Assembly (NCBI GenBank): GCA_948567375.1
Contig: OX419760.1
Location: forward strand, 48,050,001-48,114,000
DNA: 64,000 bases
Source: Lunularia cruciata
Taxonomy: Eukaryota; Streptophyta; Marchantiopsida; Lunulariales; Lunulariaceae
Reading direction: 5' to 3'
This document shows, piece after piece, positions 10,341 through 22,007 of the stretch; position 1 is the stretch's first letter, and every line of letters begins with the position of its first letter. Both the position numbers and the translations under genes were made by a program. Under the pieces are notes generated by a model. It was given only the letters and a program-made list of their open reading frames with translations, ran no database searches and was not told the DNA's origin.

Positions 10341-12147
10341 GGCTGATACCGAGCAACACTCTGGGTAAACCCATTATGTACTACAATTTTATCTCCTCTA
10401 AAATCCCCAAAGAACTCCATTGTGACAAAGTAATCATAAATTGCAAACCGCAACTGTAACGACCACAAGTACCCTGCCAAGAATCATCACTAAGTGCCAA
10501 CACCACAAATTGAATGTCACCCACTAATGTAGCTCTAACTACAATAACTACACTAGGGGAAATGGTAACTTGTAACTTGTAACCTGCCATCATAACACAC
10601 ACTCTCATGGTCTACAAGTCATCACTTCCTCTATCACCGGAGAGAAACATAAGTAGTCTGACTAGTCATCACTCCAACCTCACTATTGAGAGCACACTAG
10701 AGCACCAATGCTCTAAATTTATGGCATCTCATATAAATATGGTGCACAAACAAGAAATAGAGAATAGAGAGAGTCCAATCACAAGAAGGCTAAAGATCTC
10801 ATAAATCAACACCGGACTCACTCTACCACCATTTAGCATTTGACATAATAGGAGTTATCTATCTACTTTGTAAGCTATGGGATCACCAAGAATGGGATGA
10901 AACATTCTCTTGCCAAAATCTGACGTAAATCCTCCATGAAATTTCACATAAATTTGACGTAAAATCTGATATAAATCCCTAGAGTTGGCTTACTACCAAA
11001 TTCTTTGCTAAATCTCCACTTGAGCCAAATTGGAAAGATGTGGATCTTCAAATCTCTAATTTGTGGGAATGGGTTCCCAACTCCACATTCAATAGTGACC
11101 TTTGAGCTCAATTTGCACCAAATTGGTCTTGCTTTCACCTCTTGAGCTCACTTCTCTTGAAATTGATTCTCTTTGGCTCCAATTTGGCCAAAGCTTTTGC
11201 ACACGATCACTCTCAAGGAAAACTAAACTACAATCAAGGTACCACAATACATTGAGCTTGGAGATACCACCAACATCTTTAGTTCTTACAGTTGATTTCC
11301 CCCTAATGCTCACTTCTCTAATGTAATCAGTTTGTTCACAATTCAAACCATACCCAATCAAATCAATACTTGACCTGTCACTAAAAAATCTGCCAACAAC
11401 TAGGCATTGATTACAGTCAAGCCACATTCCTTCTAGCTAAGAGACTCCACGTGACACTCACCAATTTTCTATCCACTCTAGCCAAGAACTCAAAGGCTCA
11501 ACATCCAAGAAGTGAGCTCTTTGGAACTACACTTCTTGGGTATACCTCTAATTTCAACTTGGATCTCCAACCTTAACGGTCTTGTTGACGCACACTTGAT
11601 GGTGCAAATAGTAGGCCATGTAATCAATACCCCCAAACAAGAAATCTAACTATCAACAAGTAGTTTATGAGTAATTTCCAAAATACCTTTGACTACCAAC
11701 TCTACTATACTAGAGTCCGAGCAATCTAGGTGTGACATTACAAATGGTGTGATAGCAATGGCCTACCACTTCAAGCTACCGCCACATGAAGATCCATCTA
11801 ATGTTCCATGTTCCTTGATTATGCAAATATGCATCCCAATTGCCCCACTTTCCTTCCATACAAGAAGCTTGATCTTGTCCAACTCATTGATGTCCAGCTT
11901 GATCTTGTCCTAAACTCATTGATGACACAAATGATTACAAAGTCAATGCATTCTCCAAAAAGGCATATGCGGTACTTGCCATCATCCATGTGTAGAATAT
12001 CTCATACTTTGGAAAGGGTACCCATTGTATGAGGTAACATGGGAGCCCGTAGCTAACTTGACCAATGCATCGATGCTAGTGCAATCTTTTGAGCAACAAC
12101 TTTGTAACAAGGACGTTGCATTTGAAATGTGTGAAATGTGAAATGTT
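10341..12147. other. Unassigned stretch beside the gag-like remnant
   Basis: No supported gene. The minus strand has a few open pieces (11427-11089, 10608-10381) with no recognised domain. A 30-bp imperfect tandem duplication containing AGCTTGATCTTGTCC lies at about 11867-11928. Probably decayed sequence of the same unclassified element as 9801-10340. Confidence 0.3.
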
Positions 12148-12722
12148 TGTAATACCATTAACTAGACAAATTATCTAGAGGTGGAAATTAGCTTGGTAAT
12201 ATCTTTAAGGATGTTATATATGATGGTTTAAGTAGATCAAATAGAGGTGTCACCAAAAGAGTACTTCCACTAATAAGGTAGAGGCCAAAAACACCCCAAA
12301 ACTTCAAAGCTAATTTTAGAGGCCTAAACAAAAGAATTAGGCCTCAAAAAATAGAATCTTCCTCTCCTTTTAGAGTAAAGGCATTAAACCCAAAGATCTG
12401 AATGTCATTTTCACATTTAGATCTTTCCAATAGTACCTCACTCGTGTTGTTTTGAGCTTCATACAAGAAGATTCTCCAAATATTCCTTTGTTCAAACTTG
12501 TTTGTCCAACTAAATAGGACAAGAATTGAAATGTCACCAATTCATACAACTAATCTAAGGGTATAACTCACTGACATGTAAACAATCCACATATTTAATC
12601 CAAAGGTGTAGCTCCTTATGAGGGGATCTTCTTTGCTATATAATAAAGACAAGGTGCTCCTTTGGTGCATAAGAATATTGAGGAATGAAACCTTGTGTTT
12701 CTCTTGTCCTAGATATGTTACA
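12148..12722 (+). repeat. LTR of family X (single-module)
   Basis: Plus orientation, starts TGTAATACCATTAACTAG and ends GATATGTTACA, about 575 bp. It contains the family's inner blocks (CACCAAAAGAGTACTTC, AGGCCTAAACAAAAGAATTAGG, CTATATAATAAAGACAAGG). The 5-bp flanks do not match, so it is either a solo LTR whose duplication has decayed or one end of a rearranged element. Confidence 0.75.
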
Positions 12723-13133
12723 TATTATCATCGTAACTTTTTGTAAACTGCATTTCATAGGAGTGAACACATTGTCTCTTAAAACCAAGATCCAAGTTAG
12801 GGTGAAAGTTTCTTAATAAAAAAAAAAGCTTTTCTTTTCGATCTAACTCAATGGAGTGTAATTTGGGGAGAATAAAGGTGAAAAGGTAACGTAAAAAGCT
12901 TAGAGTAAGAACTTTTTTAATTAATGTAGGAATATATTTGGAAAATAAAGAGATGTACAATTAAATTGTTGATCAAATCTACAAAGAGAAATATATGTAT
13001 TTAACAAGATAGATATATAGCATTTATAGAATTTAGAATAACATTGAATTGAATAAATCAAGCTATTTAAATGAAAGACATTCATCTTAGAATGAGGATC
13101 ACATGAATCAAATGATTCATATGAAGATATTCA

Positions 13134-13175
13134 TTTTATCTATTATTATTCTAGCAAGAATAATAATAGATAAAA
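13134..13175. repeat. Perfect 19-bp hairpin, 4-nt loop
   Basis: Arms 13134-13152 and 13157-13175 are exact reverse complements, built of TTTTATCTATTATTATTCT and its partner, with loop AGCA. It is AT-rich, and nearby CAAATGATTCATATG adds more local symmetry. No transposon or gene is linked to it. Confidence 0.9.
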
Positions 13176-13591
13176 TTTCTTTGCATGAATAGAAAGTATT
13201 AGCATTCCTTAAACCATTGTTATAGACTATTGGTTGCTCTATTGTACTAATTGCACCCAACTTGGATTAGGGTGAGTATCACAATAATCACTTAGATTTT
13301 ACTATATAAATAAATAAATATATATATATATATATGATATTCATAAATCATTAAAATTTAGTTTTTATCTCTTTTTATTTGAGGTTCATTTCATAGAACA
13401 TAAATGGTTGCAATTATTCTCAATTTTGTGATTAGTGATTTTTCTAAAAAAAATTATAACAACATGGTTTTACCTTGATAAATTGATATTATGTGTTATT
13501 CTAAACTCTTGCTAAATCGAAAGAGTATCCTTTGCAAAGGAAAGCTCTTATATGAACAAGACGGCTGATCTATAGATGCAAAAGAGGACAA

Positions 13592-13655
13592 AGAGATTTT
13601 AAAGAGAAAAAGGCAACCACGTAACACAAGTGAAGGATGGGAAGAGATTCAAAAG
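13592..13655 (-). mobile_element. LINE tail-only insertion with imperfect target duplication
   Basis: The insert (about 13605-13642) contains GGCAACCACGTAACACAAG and GAAGGATGGGA, the reverse complement of the last bases of the LINE family at 21053-21995. It is flanked by AGAGATTTTAAAG (13592-13604) and AGAGATTCAAAAG (13643-13655), which match at 11 of 13 positions. It appears to be a very short, older copy. Confidence 0.6.
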
Positions 13656-13883
13656 GACAAAGATTTGTAGGATAAAGAACCTTTTCCGATTACAAATGTA
13701 CTTTTAAACATTGAGGTATTCGCAAATACTAATACGGTTTATTCCATTTCTTTATTACTGCAATATAATTAGGCTGCAAAACATCTAAATTACTGAGGGA
13801 AGAAAAAATGGGTACTCATAGTGAGTATCTCAATATTCAATAGATATGATATTTCATTTCTCTATTACTATTGCAAGTATAGT

Positions 13884-14125
13884 TATAGGGTGGATTTGAA
13901 AATAAAACTTATGAATCCATCAAATTCAAATAAATATCAACTCAAATTTACCACAATTATCTATTCAATAAGTTCATGTGATGCCAGGGAAGAGAAGACA
14001 AGGTCTATGAAAAGCACTAGTTTATGGGGTGGATTTAAAAATAAAACTTTTGAATCCATTAAATTCAGTAAATTTCAACTGAAATTCAACACAAATGTGT
14101 ACTTAATAAGTTCATTGCGTAGGCA
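13884..14125 (+). repeat. Tandem direct repeat, period about 139 bp
   Basis: The block beginning TATAGGGTGGATTTGAAAA (13884) recurs at 14023 as TATGGGGTGGATTTAAAAA. Similarity extends for about 100 bp through TTAATAAGTTCAT, with moderate divergence. An old local duplication in non-coding DNA. Confidence 0.7.
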
Positions 14126-15831
14126 TCCTATGCATGATATTCCCTATGGCATGAAATAAAATCAACTTGCATTGCATTGCATTTTTTTCACCCATAATTT
14201 CATGGTCTAGTGATTCTTGGATTGTTACCATCTGAATTTTATTATGGTATAAAGTTTTACCTTCAAAATTAAGAGCTCTACTTGGAGTGGAGAAGATTTG
14301 GAATGTACTTAACTTATGTGCTTGATTGATTAAATTGAAAAAATAAAATTTATTATATGAACTCTATGAATTTTGAATTAACTATAAATGTTCATTATCT
14401 AGTCTATTTTATCTAAATTTTATCTAGTCCTTTTCAATTTTACTGTACTAAATCATCAAAAATACTGACTCCATTATGCTAATTAACGAAGGCCATGGAA
14501 TGTGTTAACGCCCAAGTTGAAGAATAGAATTTATATTGGGTTTTTCCATTGGGGTGATACGAGCTACCCAATTGAAAGCTATCCATGCTATAATCTATTA
14601 AAAGAAATAAAATTCATAAAAGACATGAAATAAGTATTTACTTGATGAATTTGAATCCAAAAATAAGATTGACTTGATATTGGAAAGCATAAAATTTAAT
14701 TTTAACCTATCTTGATAAATGGATAAAAATATATACGTAAATTACAAGTTAATTTATTTTATTAATAATTAAATTTATTTTATGAAAATAAAGTAGCATT
14801 TCTACAATCATCTGACTTGTATGTGAAATTATAAAAAAAACCAGTAAAATTTGCATCATATTATATCTATTGAATAAATAAATTTCCATAATAATTTTCA
14901 TATATTTACTAATATAATATTTTTATAAAATAAGGTATAAAAATATCAATATTTATATGATCACAATTTTTAAATATGTATAAGTAAGTGAGTCACCAAT
15001 AATTAGCTTTAACCATTGAATGAAATGTAAACAATATTTTTCAATACGTGGTTAATAAACATAGTTCTCCAATAACTTACCGGGTTAATCTCAGGGATTC
15101 ACAGTACTCAATAGCCCATGCATTGCATGTCACCCACCAAGTGTTTATTTCGATAGGGTAGAAGGTCCTTGATATAACTATCAAGCTAGGAAAGGTCTCC
15201 AAACAAAATCTGGCAAATTGCGAGACTTAGGGAGAAAAGTGGAAGGGAGGTAAGAGATGTAATGATTTAGGGATTTAGAGTCTGGGCACCACCATGTTCC
15301 TTGCTGTCTGTTCCTCAACTGTGTTCGTTCCCCTCTTGCTGTATTATATATCCTTTTACGCTCAGCTCTGGTGTTGCTTGGGATCCTCCTCATCATCCTG
15401 GTGTTCGTTGAGGTCTTGGAGAGGGCCTCATTGATGGCGTGCTTCAAGCTTACTGGGTTAAGCAGAAAACCTTTACCTCTCCACGCAAGTACGTCGGAGT
15501 GCACAGGGAGTTTAAAAGGACGAATTAGGAGATTGAAGTGCTCAGCAATCACTATAGGTGTCTTGGATCGTAAATTTTGGACCGGTGAATGAAGTCATGA
15601 CTCTTCGGACAGGTGTGGGTTTTGGTATTCGCAACGAGAACGAAGAATTCAGCACGTGCTGCTACTGCTGCGTTAAGGAGCTCTGAGCGTTTAAGTGTCG
15701 CAGTTTAGCGTGCATTGGACAAGTGAAGCGGAGATTGAGGACATACGTTTCCTTGAGCATTTCCATTTCGTGGCGCCGACAATCGATTACAGACTTCCAT
15801 TGACAGTTCTCTGTAGCTGAATTTGGAATCC

Positions 15832-16209
15832 ATGTCCTCGTCTTACGAGAAAGTAAGAGGCGGGAAGCTGAGCTTCAAAGGTGGTCTAGGGCTCGAGAAG
15901 AAGATTGGGAAAAAGAAGAAAGGGAAGAAGCCTCCGAAGCCTGAGGTTGCAGACGAAGTCGAGGTCGGGGTTGAAAACCGGGAATCGGGGGACATCACCG
16001 CCCTGGTTCCTGTAGAGAAGGCTGGTGAACCAACTTTGGAAATAGACACTGGCACAGGACATGCTCCGGACGGGAAGAAAAGCAAAAAATATGAGGAGCT
16101 GTTCCCTGTGGAGACGAGAAGATTTGGTTACGTTGTTCCCACGGAAGAATCCAGAGAAGCTGCGCTCAACGAGCGCGTGAAGAAAAAAGCGGATCGCTAC
16201 TGCAAATGA
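15832..16209 (+). CDS. FAM32A-like protein, complete single-exon gene
   Basis: 125 codons from ATG at 15832 to TGA at 16207. The N-terminus, MSSSYEKVRGGKLSFKGG, is the conserved start of the FAM32A / DUF1754 family. A lysine-rich stretch follows (KKIGKKKKGKKPPK, residues about 27-40), then an acidic low-complexity middle. The C-terminal block KYEELFPVETRRFGY ... ERVKKKADRYCK (residues about 87-125) matches the plant branch of the family. FAM32A relatives are small nuclear proteins; human FAM32A has been linked to spliceosomes, but the role of this plant branch is not settled. Start chosen because the ORF opens 9 bp earlier only with TTG. It is convergent with the possible gene at 16461-17004. 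GC content and codon use differ clearly from the flanking repeats. Confidence 0.88.
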   Translation: MSSSYEKVRGGKLSFKGGLGLEKKIGKKKKGKKPPKPEVADEVEVGVENRESGDITALVPVEKAGEPTLEIDTGTGHAPDGKKSKKYEELFPVETRRFGYVVPTEESREAALNERVKKKADRYCK

Positions 16210-16460
16210 GTTTTGGTCAAACGGGGATACGTGGGATGTAACATGTTACATATGCGCCGTGCCCCATACAGAACAATCTCGATTTTGCAGCAAAACCATT
16301 AAGATATCCTTAGCGTACAAACACTGTTTACAAAATGATAGATTCTAGATAGTGTTTTTCTCTTCCTCATCTTGTAACGCGAAAACAGTACCAAGTTAAT
16401 ACAGTCAACTTTGACGTGAAGCCTGAGTGACTCAGAACTCTCTTGCAACAGGGAAGCTCT

Positions 16461-17004
16461 TCACGATGTTTCGGGGATTTTACCCTTTTTTATGGCGATG
16501 AGGTCTTTGCAACTGTTTCCCGAAGTAAATCTCTGGTACAAAGTTGTTAAAAGGCACAAATCAGCCAAAATAATCTAGTCAGATCGAATAAAGATTGAGA
16601 AAAGATAAGTAGGTGAGAGTGACTGCTTGGGACGCAATACCTTCGTGGACGTCGTCTCCGGCATGGTGATGCTAGGAGTCATTGGTGATTCGAAGTTTAG
16701 AGGGCACCAAAGACGGGGCTCAAATTCTTTCTCGTGGACAGTCGCTAGGAGGCCATGGCTGTGTGGGGATGTCTTCCTTGACAAAAGCGCTTCAATTTGC
16801 TCTTTCTTGACTTCTTTGTGAAGGCTGGGGTCCGGCGCGTTTAAGCTTTCAACGAAACAAAATGTTTATGAAATGCACTGGATCTTAAATTGCCTAAAGT
16901 ACCAAACCTTCGGTTTCAGTGTTTCAACAAAATCTTCGAAGTGAACCAAGCTCTCGTGAGTTTGCGTTTCTATGAAATACGCGTTTTTCTTGAAATTCCA
17001 ATGC
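16461..17004 (-). CDS. Possible three-exon 3' part of an unidentified plant gene
   Basis: Three minus-strand segments join in frame with GT-AG borders. 17004-16903 reads WNFKKNAYFIETQTHESLVH and onward to a KPKV end. 16845-16641 (68 codons) contains EVKKEQIEALLSRKTSPHSH and FEPRLWCPLNFESPMTPS. 16532-16461 gives 23 codons and a TGA. Phases agree at both junctions (2 then 0). The composition looks like real protein and differs from the retroelements. I do not recognise the family. No 5' exons are evident between 17005 and the NSA2 stop at 17331, so this could be the truncated end of a gene or an exon set spliced from farther away. Confidence 0.42.
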
Positions 17005-17330
17005 CTTTACAGCAGGTATAACAGCGCTCTATAACCTGTGTACCAAGCCACAACCCGGGCCTTTCACAAATATAGTCCGTTAAATGATATAATAGTAGCT
17101 GACAACCGAGACAATATTCTCGAGACAAAGGTATCAGGCAAGAAGCATTTCTCTTCCTTCATGGCGTTCTCAATTTCTATTAAATATATGGTCCACACGG
17201 TTTCATCGTGGCCAATTACATGAAGTCGAAAAGAGAACCATTCACAAATATTTGGGTCAGTCTCAGTACAAGGAAGAGGTATTCAAAATTTGTATTACTT
17301 TTGAGTGTATTGGAACAAAATCAGGTGCAA

Positions 17331-19966
17331 CTACACCAGCAAAACAGCGTTGATGCATCCATCGTTCTCTGGGTTGTTAGTAACCTGCGCATATTTACCT
17401 GCAGCGAAAAAGGAGTGGGTAAGTACGTGGAGAGTATGGAGGACAAGTATCGACACAACTTTAAGAAGTGGTCAAAGAGGCAAAGTGATTTTAAAATTGG
17501 AGTCGAGACAGGAAAGAACTACTACTTACCCCAGACAACTTTACCAGCAGGAGTCACAAGCCCCAATTCGCTCACATTCACCTGCACAATTTAAGCTCCC
17601 TAAGATATCAGACAGGTCTTCATCAAACATTACGAAGACTACACCAAAAACTGCAAACAATCAGGCTACGCTAAGTAATTATCTACCAGCACATAGTGAC
17701 AATGAAGATCTTCCTAACCAGGCACAGAAGCTGCATCCGACACACCTTTCCACATTGGTCAACATCACTATTTTAAGTAGCCCTTGCATAAATCCTTTCA
17801 GAGTAAATTTCATACACAAGGAAAACAAAACAGGCGTCTGTCAACCAGATACGCGGCCCTGAACATACCTCAATAATAGATCCTCTAGTAATAACACCCA
17901 TTGAGGTATACATCGGACCATTCGGGTTCTTCTTAACACCAATGATTTCTAGGTTAAATGTGCACTTTAGCTCTGGATGTGTTACATGAGCCTTAGTGAA
18001 ACGAAGAGCCATGGGCCTGATGAAACGCTCGTACTTCGGGGGTTTCCTTGTGAAACCAGGTCCTACAAATGTGACCTTCGTGACAAGTCTCTTCCATTGC
18101 TTCGCTGTATACAGACAATACAAAAAGCGTGAATAACGGGTGTTTTGTAGATGGAACAATAGTTGAACTGATTGCTGACCGACCCAACATGGTTCAACTT
18201 CAAAGAAGTTGTCACTTGTAGTCTGCTTGCTCACGACTGATCTGTTATTCTTCCTCACTTAGAAAACTGAACGAAATTACGAACGATAAAGCAGCAGTCC
18301 TGTGGGAGATTATAAGTCCAGACGTCATGCATGATTAAGAGGAAAACTTACTCTTTCTTTTTCCAGATTTAACAACCCGGAACATCTCGTCCTCGGCGAT
18401 AGGTCTAACCTGTAAACACAACCCAAAAGGGGTGAGTAGAGTTCAGTCTGTTTTGATTATTCAAACACGCATGAAGTATACGTGCTGAAAGCAAATCTCT
18501 TCAAAACTCCATAGAAACTTCTTGATGAACTAGCGACGGACAGAAAACTACTTTAGACGAAAAGTAGATCAAAAGAGCTGATGGTCTTAAATTGGCGATA
18601 ATAGAGTAGGAAAAGAGTCGTTTTGACACCTTTGGTAGAGGAACATCCCACTTCCCAGCCTTTTCCTTACGTTTTTGCTTGATTGTGTTGCTCAAAACCT
18701 GTACAATTAATGCCGTAAGTACAACGTCATACAGAGAAACATACAATCGCTCCTTCAAATTCACACATTCTGTAATTTTCTTATGCGAGAAAAACCAGGA
18801 TGACTGCTAACGAACTTCTAAAAGCACATGCTACTACAGTTGGTAACAGAACTAATATATTTGCTCAGCTTCACTTGTCAAGAGGGGACTGAACCTTCGC
18901 ACGAGCAGTTTGCTCACGATCGAGAAGATAAGCAGGGACTGCTCCTTCTTGAACTTCATCGTCTGCTTTGTGCCTATTTGACCTTTCTGAGTGCATAGCC
19001 AGTCTGCATATGCGAAGAATAAGAATAAGTTTTATAATTTCGAAGATCAAGTGGGGACTAGCTGGAAGAATCAGACCTGAGAGTGTTTATAGTCAGTCAG
19101 AAACTAATAGAATTTGGAGCAGGGACTTGAAAATCGACAGTCATCTTCACAAGAATTGATTTGGGGAAGGGATATAGAACAATATGCATACGTCTTCTTC
19201 ATCGTGGCTTTCTCCTGGTACCGCTTTTTGGCAAACATCTTACCCTTGATACCCAGGGCCTGCAGGAAATTCAATCAGAAGATGTCAATACCCATGGCAA
19301 AGAGGTGACTGGAAGCTCTGCAGTTGAACCATCATATGAACTTCTCCCTGAGGCAGTCATCTTTATGTGGGATGAGAGCAGAGGAAATAAATCTCTACGA
19401 GCATAATCGTCCAATATCAATCAGCTTCCACAGAAGGATAGAGTGAGAGCCTCTGAAGCCCCAAAGAGACCTGAATTCCCTGTATGTGCACACTCGACAA
19501 TGGTAACTTGAGTTTCATCCTGGAAAATCGACCTGAACATTCAACGGGAAAAGCTCAAGCAAAAAATATTCGAAAATCTTACCTTCTGTGCGAAGGCCGC
19601 GCGTTTGTGCACCTCCCTGGCATCTTTTTTCCGTTTCCTCTCGAAGTAGTCTGGACGATATCCAAACCGCTTCCTATGCAATTCTATATGATCTCCCTGC
19701 GGCTGCAATTTTCGAACAAGCACACACGGCTCTTCCGTGAGTAACAAATCCCCGGCATCTAGCTAAAATCCCCAGCGGACACCAAATTGCAAGGTAATTC
19801 TCTCCACTTACAAACCCTAAGACAATCATAGAACCTAAAATTCAAAACAGAGTGCCAGCTAACGATCATAGCCCTGAATTTTGCCCGAACTTCCTTGAAA
19901 GCTGCAGTACAATGATAGGGTAATCTAGTACAATAAAACTGCCAGATCCCAAATGTAGCTTACCAT
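17331..19966 (-). CDS. NSA2: Ribosome biogenesis protein NSA2 (TINP1 homolog), nine exons, intact
   Basis: Minus-strand join of 19966-19964, 19702-19583, 19259-19192, 19003-18895, 18698-18630, 18409-18352, 18104-17869, 17581-17530 and 17398-17331; total 783 nt, 260 residues, the usual family length. All introns are GT-AG and all phases fit. Residues match NSA2 throughout: [15 protein letters not shown] near the start, [91 protein letters not shown] and the end [14 protein letters not shown]2 is a nuclear, highly basic protein of pre-60S particles, needed for 27S pre-rRNA processing and large-subunit assembly. The first coding exon is only the ATG, spliced to exon 2 (PQG...). A GC-rich stretch upstream (about 19980-20280) probably holds the promoter. 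No damage is visible, so it is likely a working host gene. Confidence 0.96.
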
Positions 19967-20463
19967 TTTGACTGATCTTCTTCAACAGCAGCACAATTTT
20001 CTTCGCAACGGCGAAGCCTCGTCCTGGAGACGGGGAGAGGTTTTGAGGAGGTTTACCTAAGGGCAAATTGAAAAAGAACGACAGAGTTCCACTCCCGACT
20101 CTTAGGCAATTGAAATCGTCAGGGGCACTAGCGACAACGCAAGGTCCTTAAGAATTTCCCCTTGACGTCCGTCCGGTTTGGAGCCGTCCGTCGCCGGATC
20201 TTGTTTCCTTTCTCCCTCTCACGGAGACGTAAAAGTAAGAGGACGGCTAAATCTCAATAACACTTTTTAAATCCAGCGCCGAAAATTAAAGTGAACGCAC
20301 CTATCACCGCAAAAAGGTAACAAGTCCTAATATCATATTAAGGAAAAATTTATTTTCTTCCATTTATGGTTATAATTCTAAAGAAGTATTATTTAGTGTA
20401 ATTCTTATGTTATGTATTATACTGTTTGGATATTTTTGTAAAATAAATATATGTTATATAATG
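19967..20463 (-). promoter_or_regulatory. Likely 5' UTR and promoter region of NSA2
   Basis: Lies directly upstream of the NSA2 ATG on the minus strand. About 20000-20250 is GC-rich compared with the surroundings, and beyond 20280 it becomes AT-rich. I cannot point to a convincing TATA box or transcription start, so the call rests on position and composition only. Confidence 0.4.
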
Positions 20464-20540
20464 TAGATTTGAAAATAAAGAGCAAGAGGCGACCACGTAG
20501 AACACATGAAGGATGGGAAGACCACATAGATTTGAAAATA
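20464..20540 (-). mobile_element. 49-bp LINE tail insertion with perfect 14-bp target duplication
   Basis: TAGATTTGAAAATA occurs at 20464-20477 and again at 20527-20540. Between them, 49 bp carry AGGCGACCACGTAG and GAAGGATGGGAAGACC, the reverse complement of the 3' terminus of the LINE family (compare 22670-22805). Only the terminal tail was copied before the insertion ended. Confidence 0.85.
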
Positions 20541-20880
20541 GGGAAATGATATTCTTGTTATCCGGTAGACCAAGCTCTTAGACAATCTTTGGAGTAATAT
20601 GTCAAACTTTATATCTGCAATTCAGTGTAAATCCAAATATTAGAGGCATCAAAAATCAAGTGTAGAGTATGTTATTTCTATATATTTCTGAGGTGAATAA
20701 ATAAACAAATATATTAAATTGATTGGATTTTTTTAAGACTTGAACCGAGGAAAAACAAGTCTGATATCAAATTAAACAAACACAAAATAATTTAAAAAGA
20801 AATTCCAAAAAGTTGAAGATAAAAAGGTGAATTTCGCATTTCAACAAATTATATGAAGCATCTTCCGGCACACCCATAGC

Positions 20881-20964
20881 TTACTCTACGGGTTGAAGGG
20901 GTCTTTCCCATCCTCCTTGTTTCCACAAGCTGTCGCGTGATTCCTCTCCCGTAGTTTACTCTAC
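20881..20964 (+). mobile_element. 66-bp LINE tail insertion with 9-bp target duplication
   Basis: TTACTCTAC at 20881-20889 recurs at 20956-20964. The insert reads GGGTTGAAGGGGTCTTTCCC, then CATCCTCC..., a diverged sense-strand version of the LINE 3' end (GGCTTGATGGGGTCTTCCC in the copy at 45038-46138). It is more divergent than its neighbours, so it is older or belongs to a subfamily. Confidence 0.65.
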
Positions 20965-21040
20965 TGACCCATAAACATTAGGAGATTCAAATGAGTGGTT
21001 TTGGGGTCCATCAAAGACAACAAACTTCCTTTCACTAAGC

Positions 21041-22007
21041 GAAGTGAAAAAGAAGAAAGGACGAACACATTAAAAAAATGAAGGATGGGAATACCCCATC
21101 AAGCCGCACAAGGGAGAGATGAAAAAGGTAAAATGGTGCTAAGCCCTAGTTAGAGTCTATATGAGAATCTACCCCACTACACCTAAGATATCCGAGCTCT
21201 GCAAGTTGTGTGGTCTACAAACAAACTATAGCATCCGAATAAGCATCATCTAGTGTGATTGCTCTCCTATGGATTGCACCAGCCACTACCCTCTGTAGAG
21301 CAATGGACACACATTGTCTAAAATATGCTACAAAGAGAGTGAGAGTGGTACCCCTTGGCTGCCTAACATGATAAGCTCTTCCGCACTCCTTGACAAATGT
21401 GTCAAATGTTGTGTCCATCACTCCATATAACTCTAAGGCTAGAGGAGCAAAGAGGTGACCTCGCTGCATGCACTCACTGCCCAACCAAGGGGATGGGTAA
21501 TCACTCCTTCCAAAATTGTATCTTGCGTAGGTCTGTAACCACGACATCCATTGTTGTCACCTGATCATCTCCGACCAAGTATAAGTATGCCCTAACATAT
21601 GTTGTCTGCAAAGCATACAAATGCTCCCTCCAAGCCAAGTATCCACTCTCACGTGCCATAACAAACATTGTTTCCCTAATAGCATCATGGGTAGTTATCC
21701 TCTGTCCTCCAAAAGGACATCGTGTCATATGGACCGCTGTTGCATCTAGTGTAGAATTACACTCACAAGTGAGTAATGAAGATGCAAATGGGTGGACCAA
21801 ACCTCATCATTATAACAAAAGTGGCTGGTACGAGTCAAAATGCCCTAATGCACGGTCAAGCTAGGATCCAAGATCTTGCACCCTTGTCGGAGCAAGAGCA
21901 AAGACTCGCTCTAGTAGCCTAAGGAATGGACGAGTCAACTATAAGAGAATGTAGCATATGTTCACACTATCGCTCCATCAAGGAAGACTGTAAATGAAGT
22001 GAAAAAG
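21041..22007 (-). mobile_element. 5'-truncated LINE with 12-bp target duplication
   Basis: Insert 21053-21995 on the minus strand, flanked by the perfect repeat GAAGTGAAAAAG (21041-21052 and 21996-22007). It encodes the C-terminus of a LINE polyprotein in two overlapping frames (21800-21501 and 21547-21215). The 3' end, near CCTTTCTTCTTTTTC..., has no poly(A). The protein parts match the better copy at 45038-46138: a CCHC knuckle, CPFGGQRITTHDAIRE, and a region with the FAPLALELYGVMD block. Confidence 0.92.
21215..21800 (-). pseudogene. LINE polyprotein C-terminus with CCHC knuckle and putative restriction-like endonuclease (frameshifted)
   Basis: Two frames cover the same domain order as the copy at 45337-46053. 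The first has CECNSTLDATAVHMTRC then VRAYLYLVGDDQ, followed by VVVTD. The second has ECMQRGHLFAPLALELYG and the conserved tail VAYFRQCVSIALQRVVAG. A deletion near 21520-21545 has removed the segment with the conserved Lys (AGRKVSKY in the other copy). The ADL of the putative active site is AYL here, a changed key residue. Not functional. Confidence 0.75.

Larger units (their letters stand above)
12723..15831. other. AT-rich region with no gene
   Basis: No coding region with support. It holds an AT microsatellite (about 13312-13336), a hairpin (13134-13175), a LINE-tail insertion (13605-13642) and an approximately 100-bp direct repeat (13884 and 14023). Base composition turns more GC-rich from about 15100, where it probably includes promoter and 5' UTR of the gene starting at 15832. 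An ORF on the minus strand at 15181-15552 has no recognisable domain. Confidence 0.6.

Noticed and set aside
15181-15552. 123-codon minus-strand ORF upstream of the FAM32A-like gene
   Set aside because: No recognisable domain; it overlaps the probable promoter and 5' UTR, and its composition (Arg/Asn-rich middle) looks like chance in a GC-richer stretch.
17208-17862. Plus-strand ORFs across the 3' part of NSA2
   Set aside because: They are antisense shadows of NSA2 exons 7-9 and introns.
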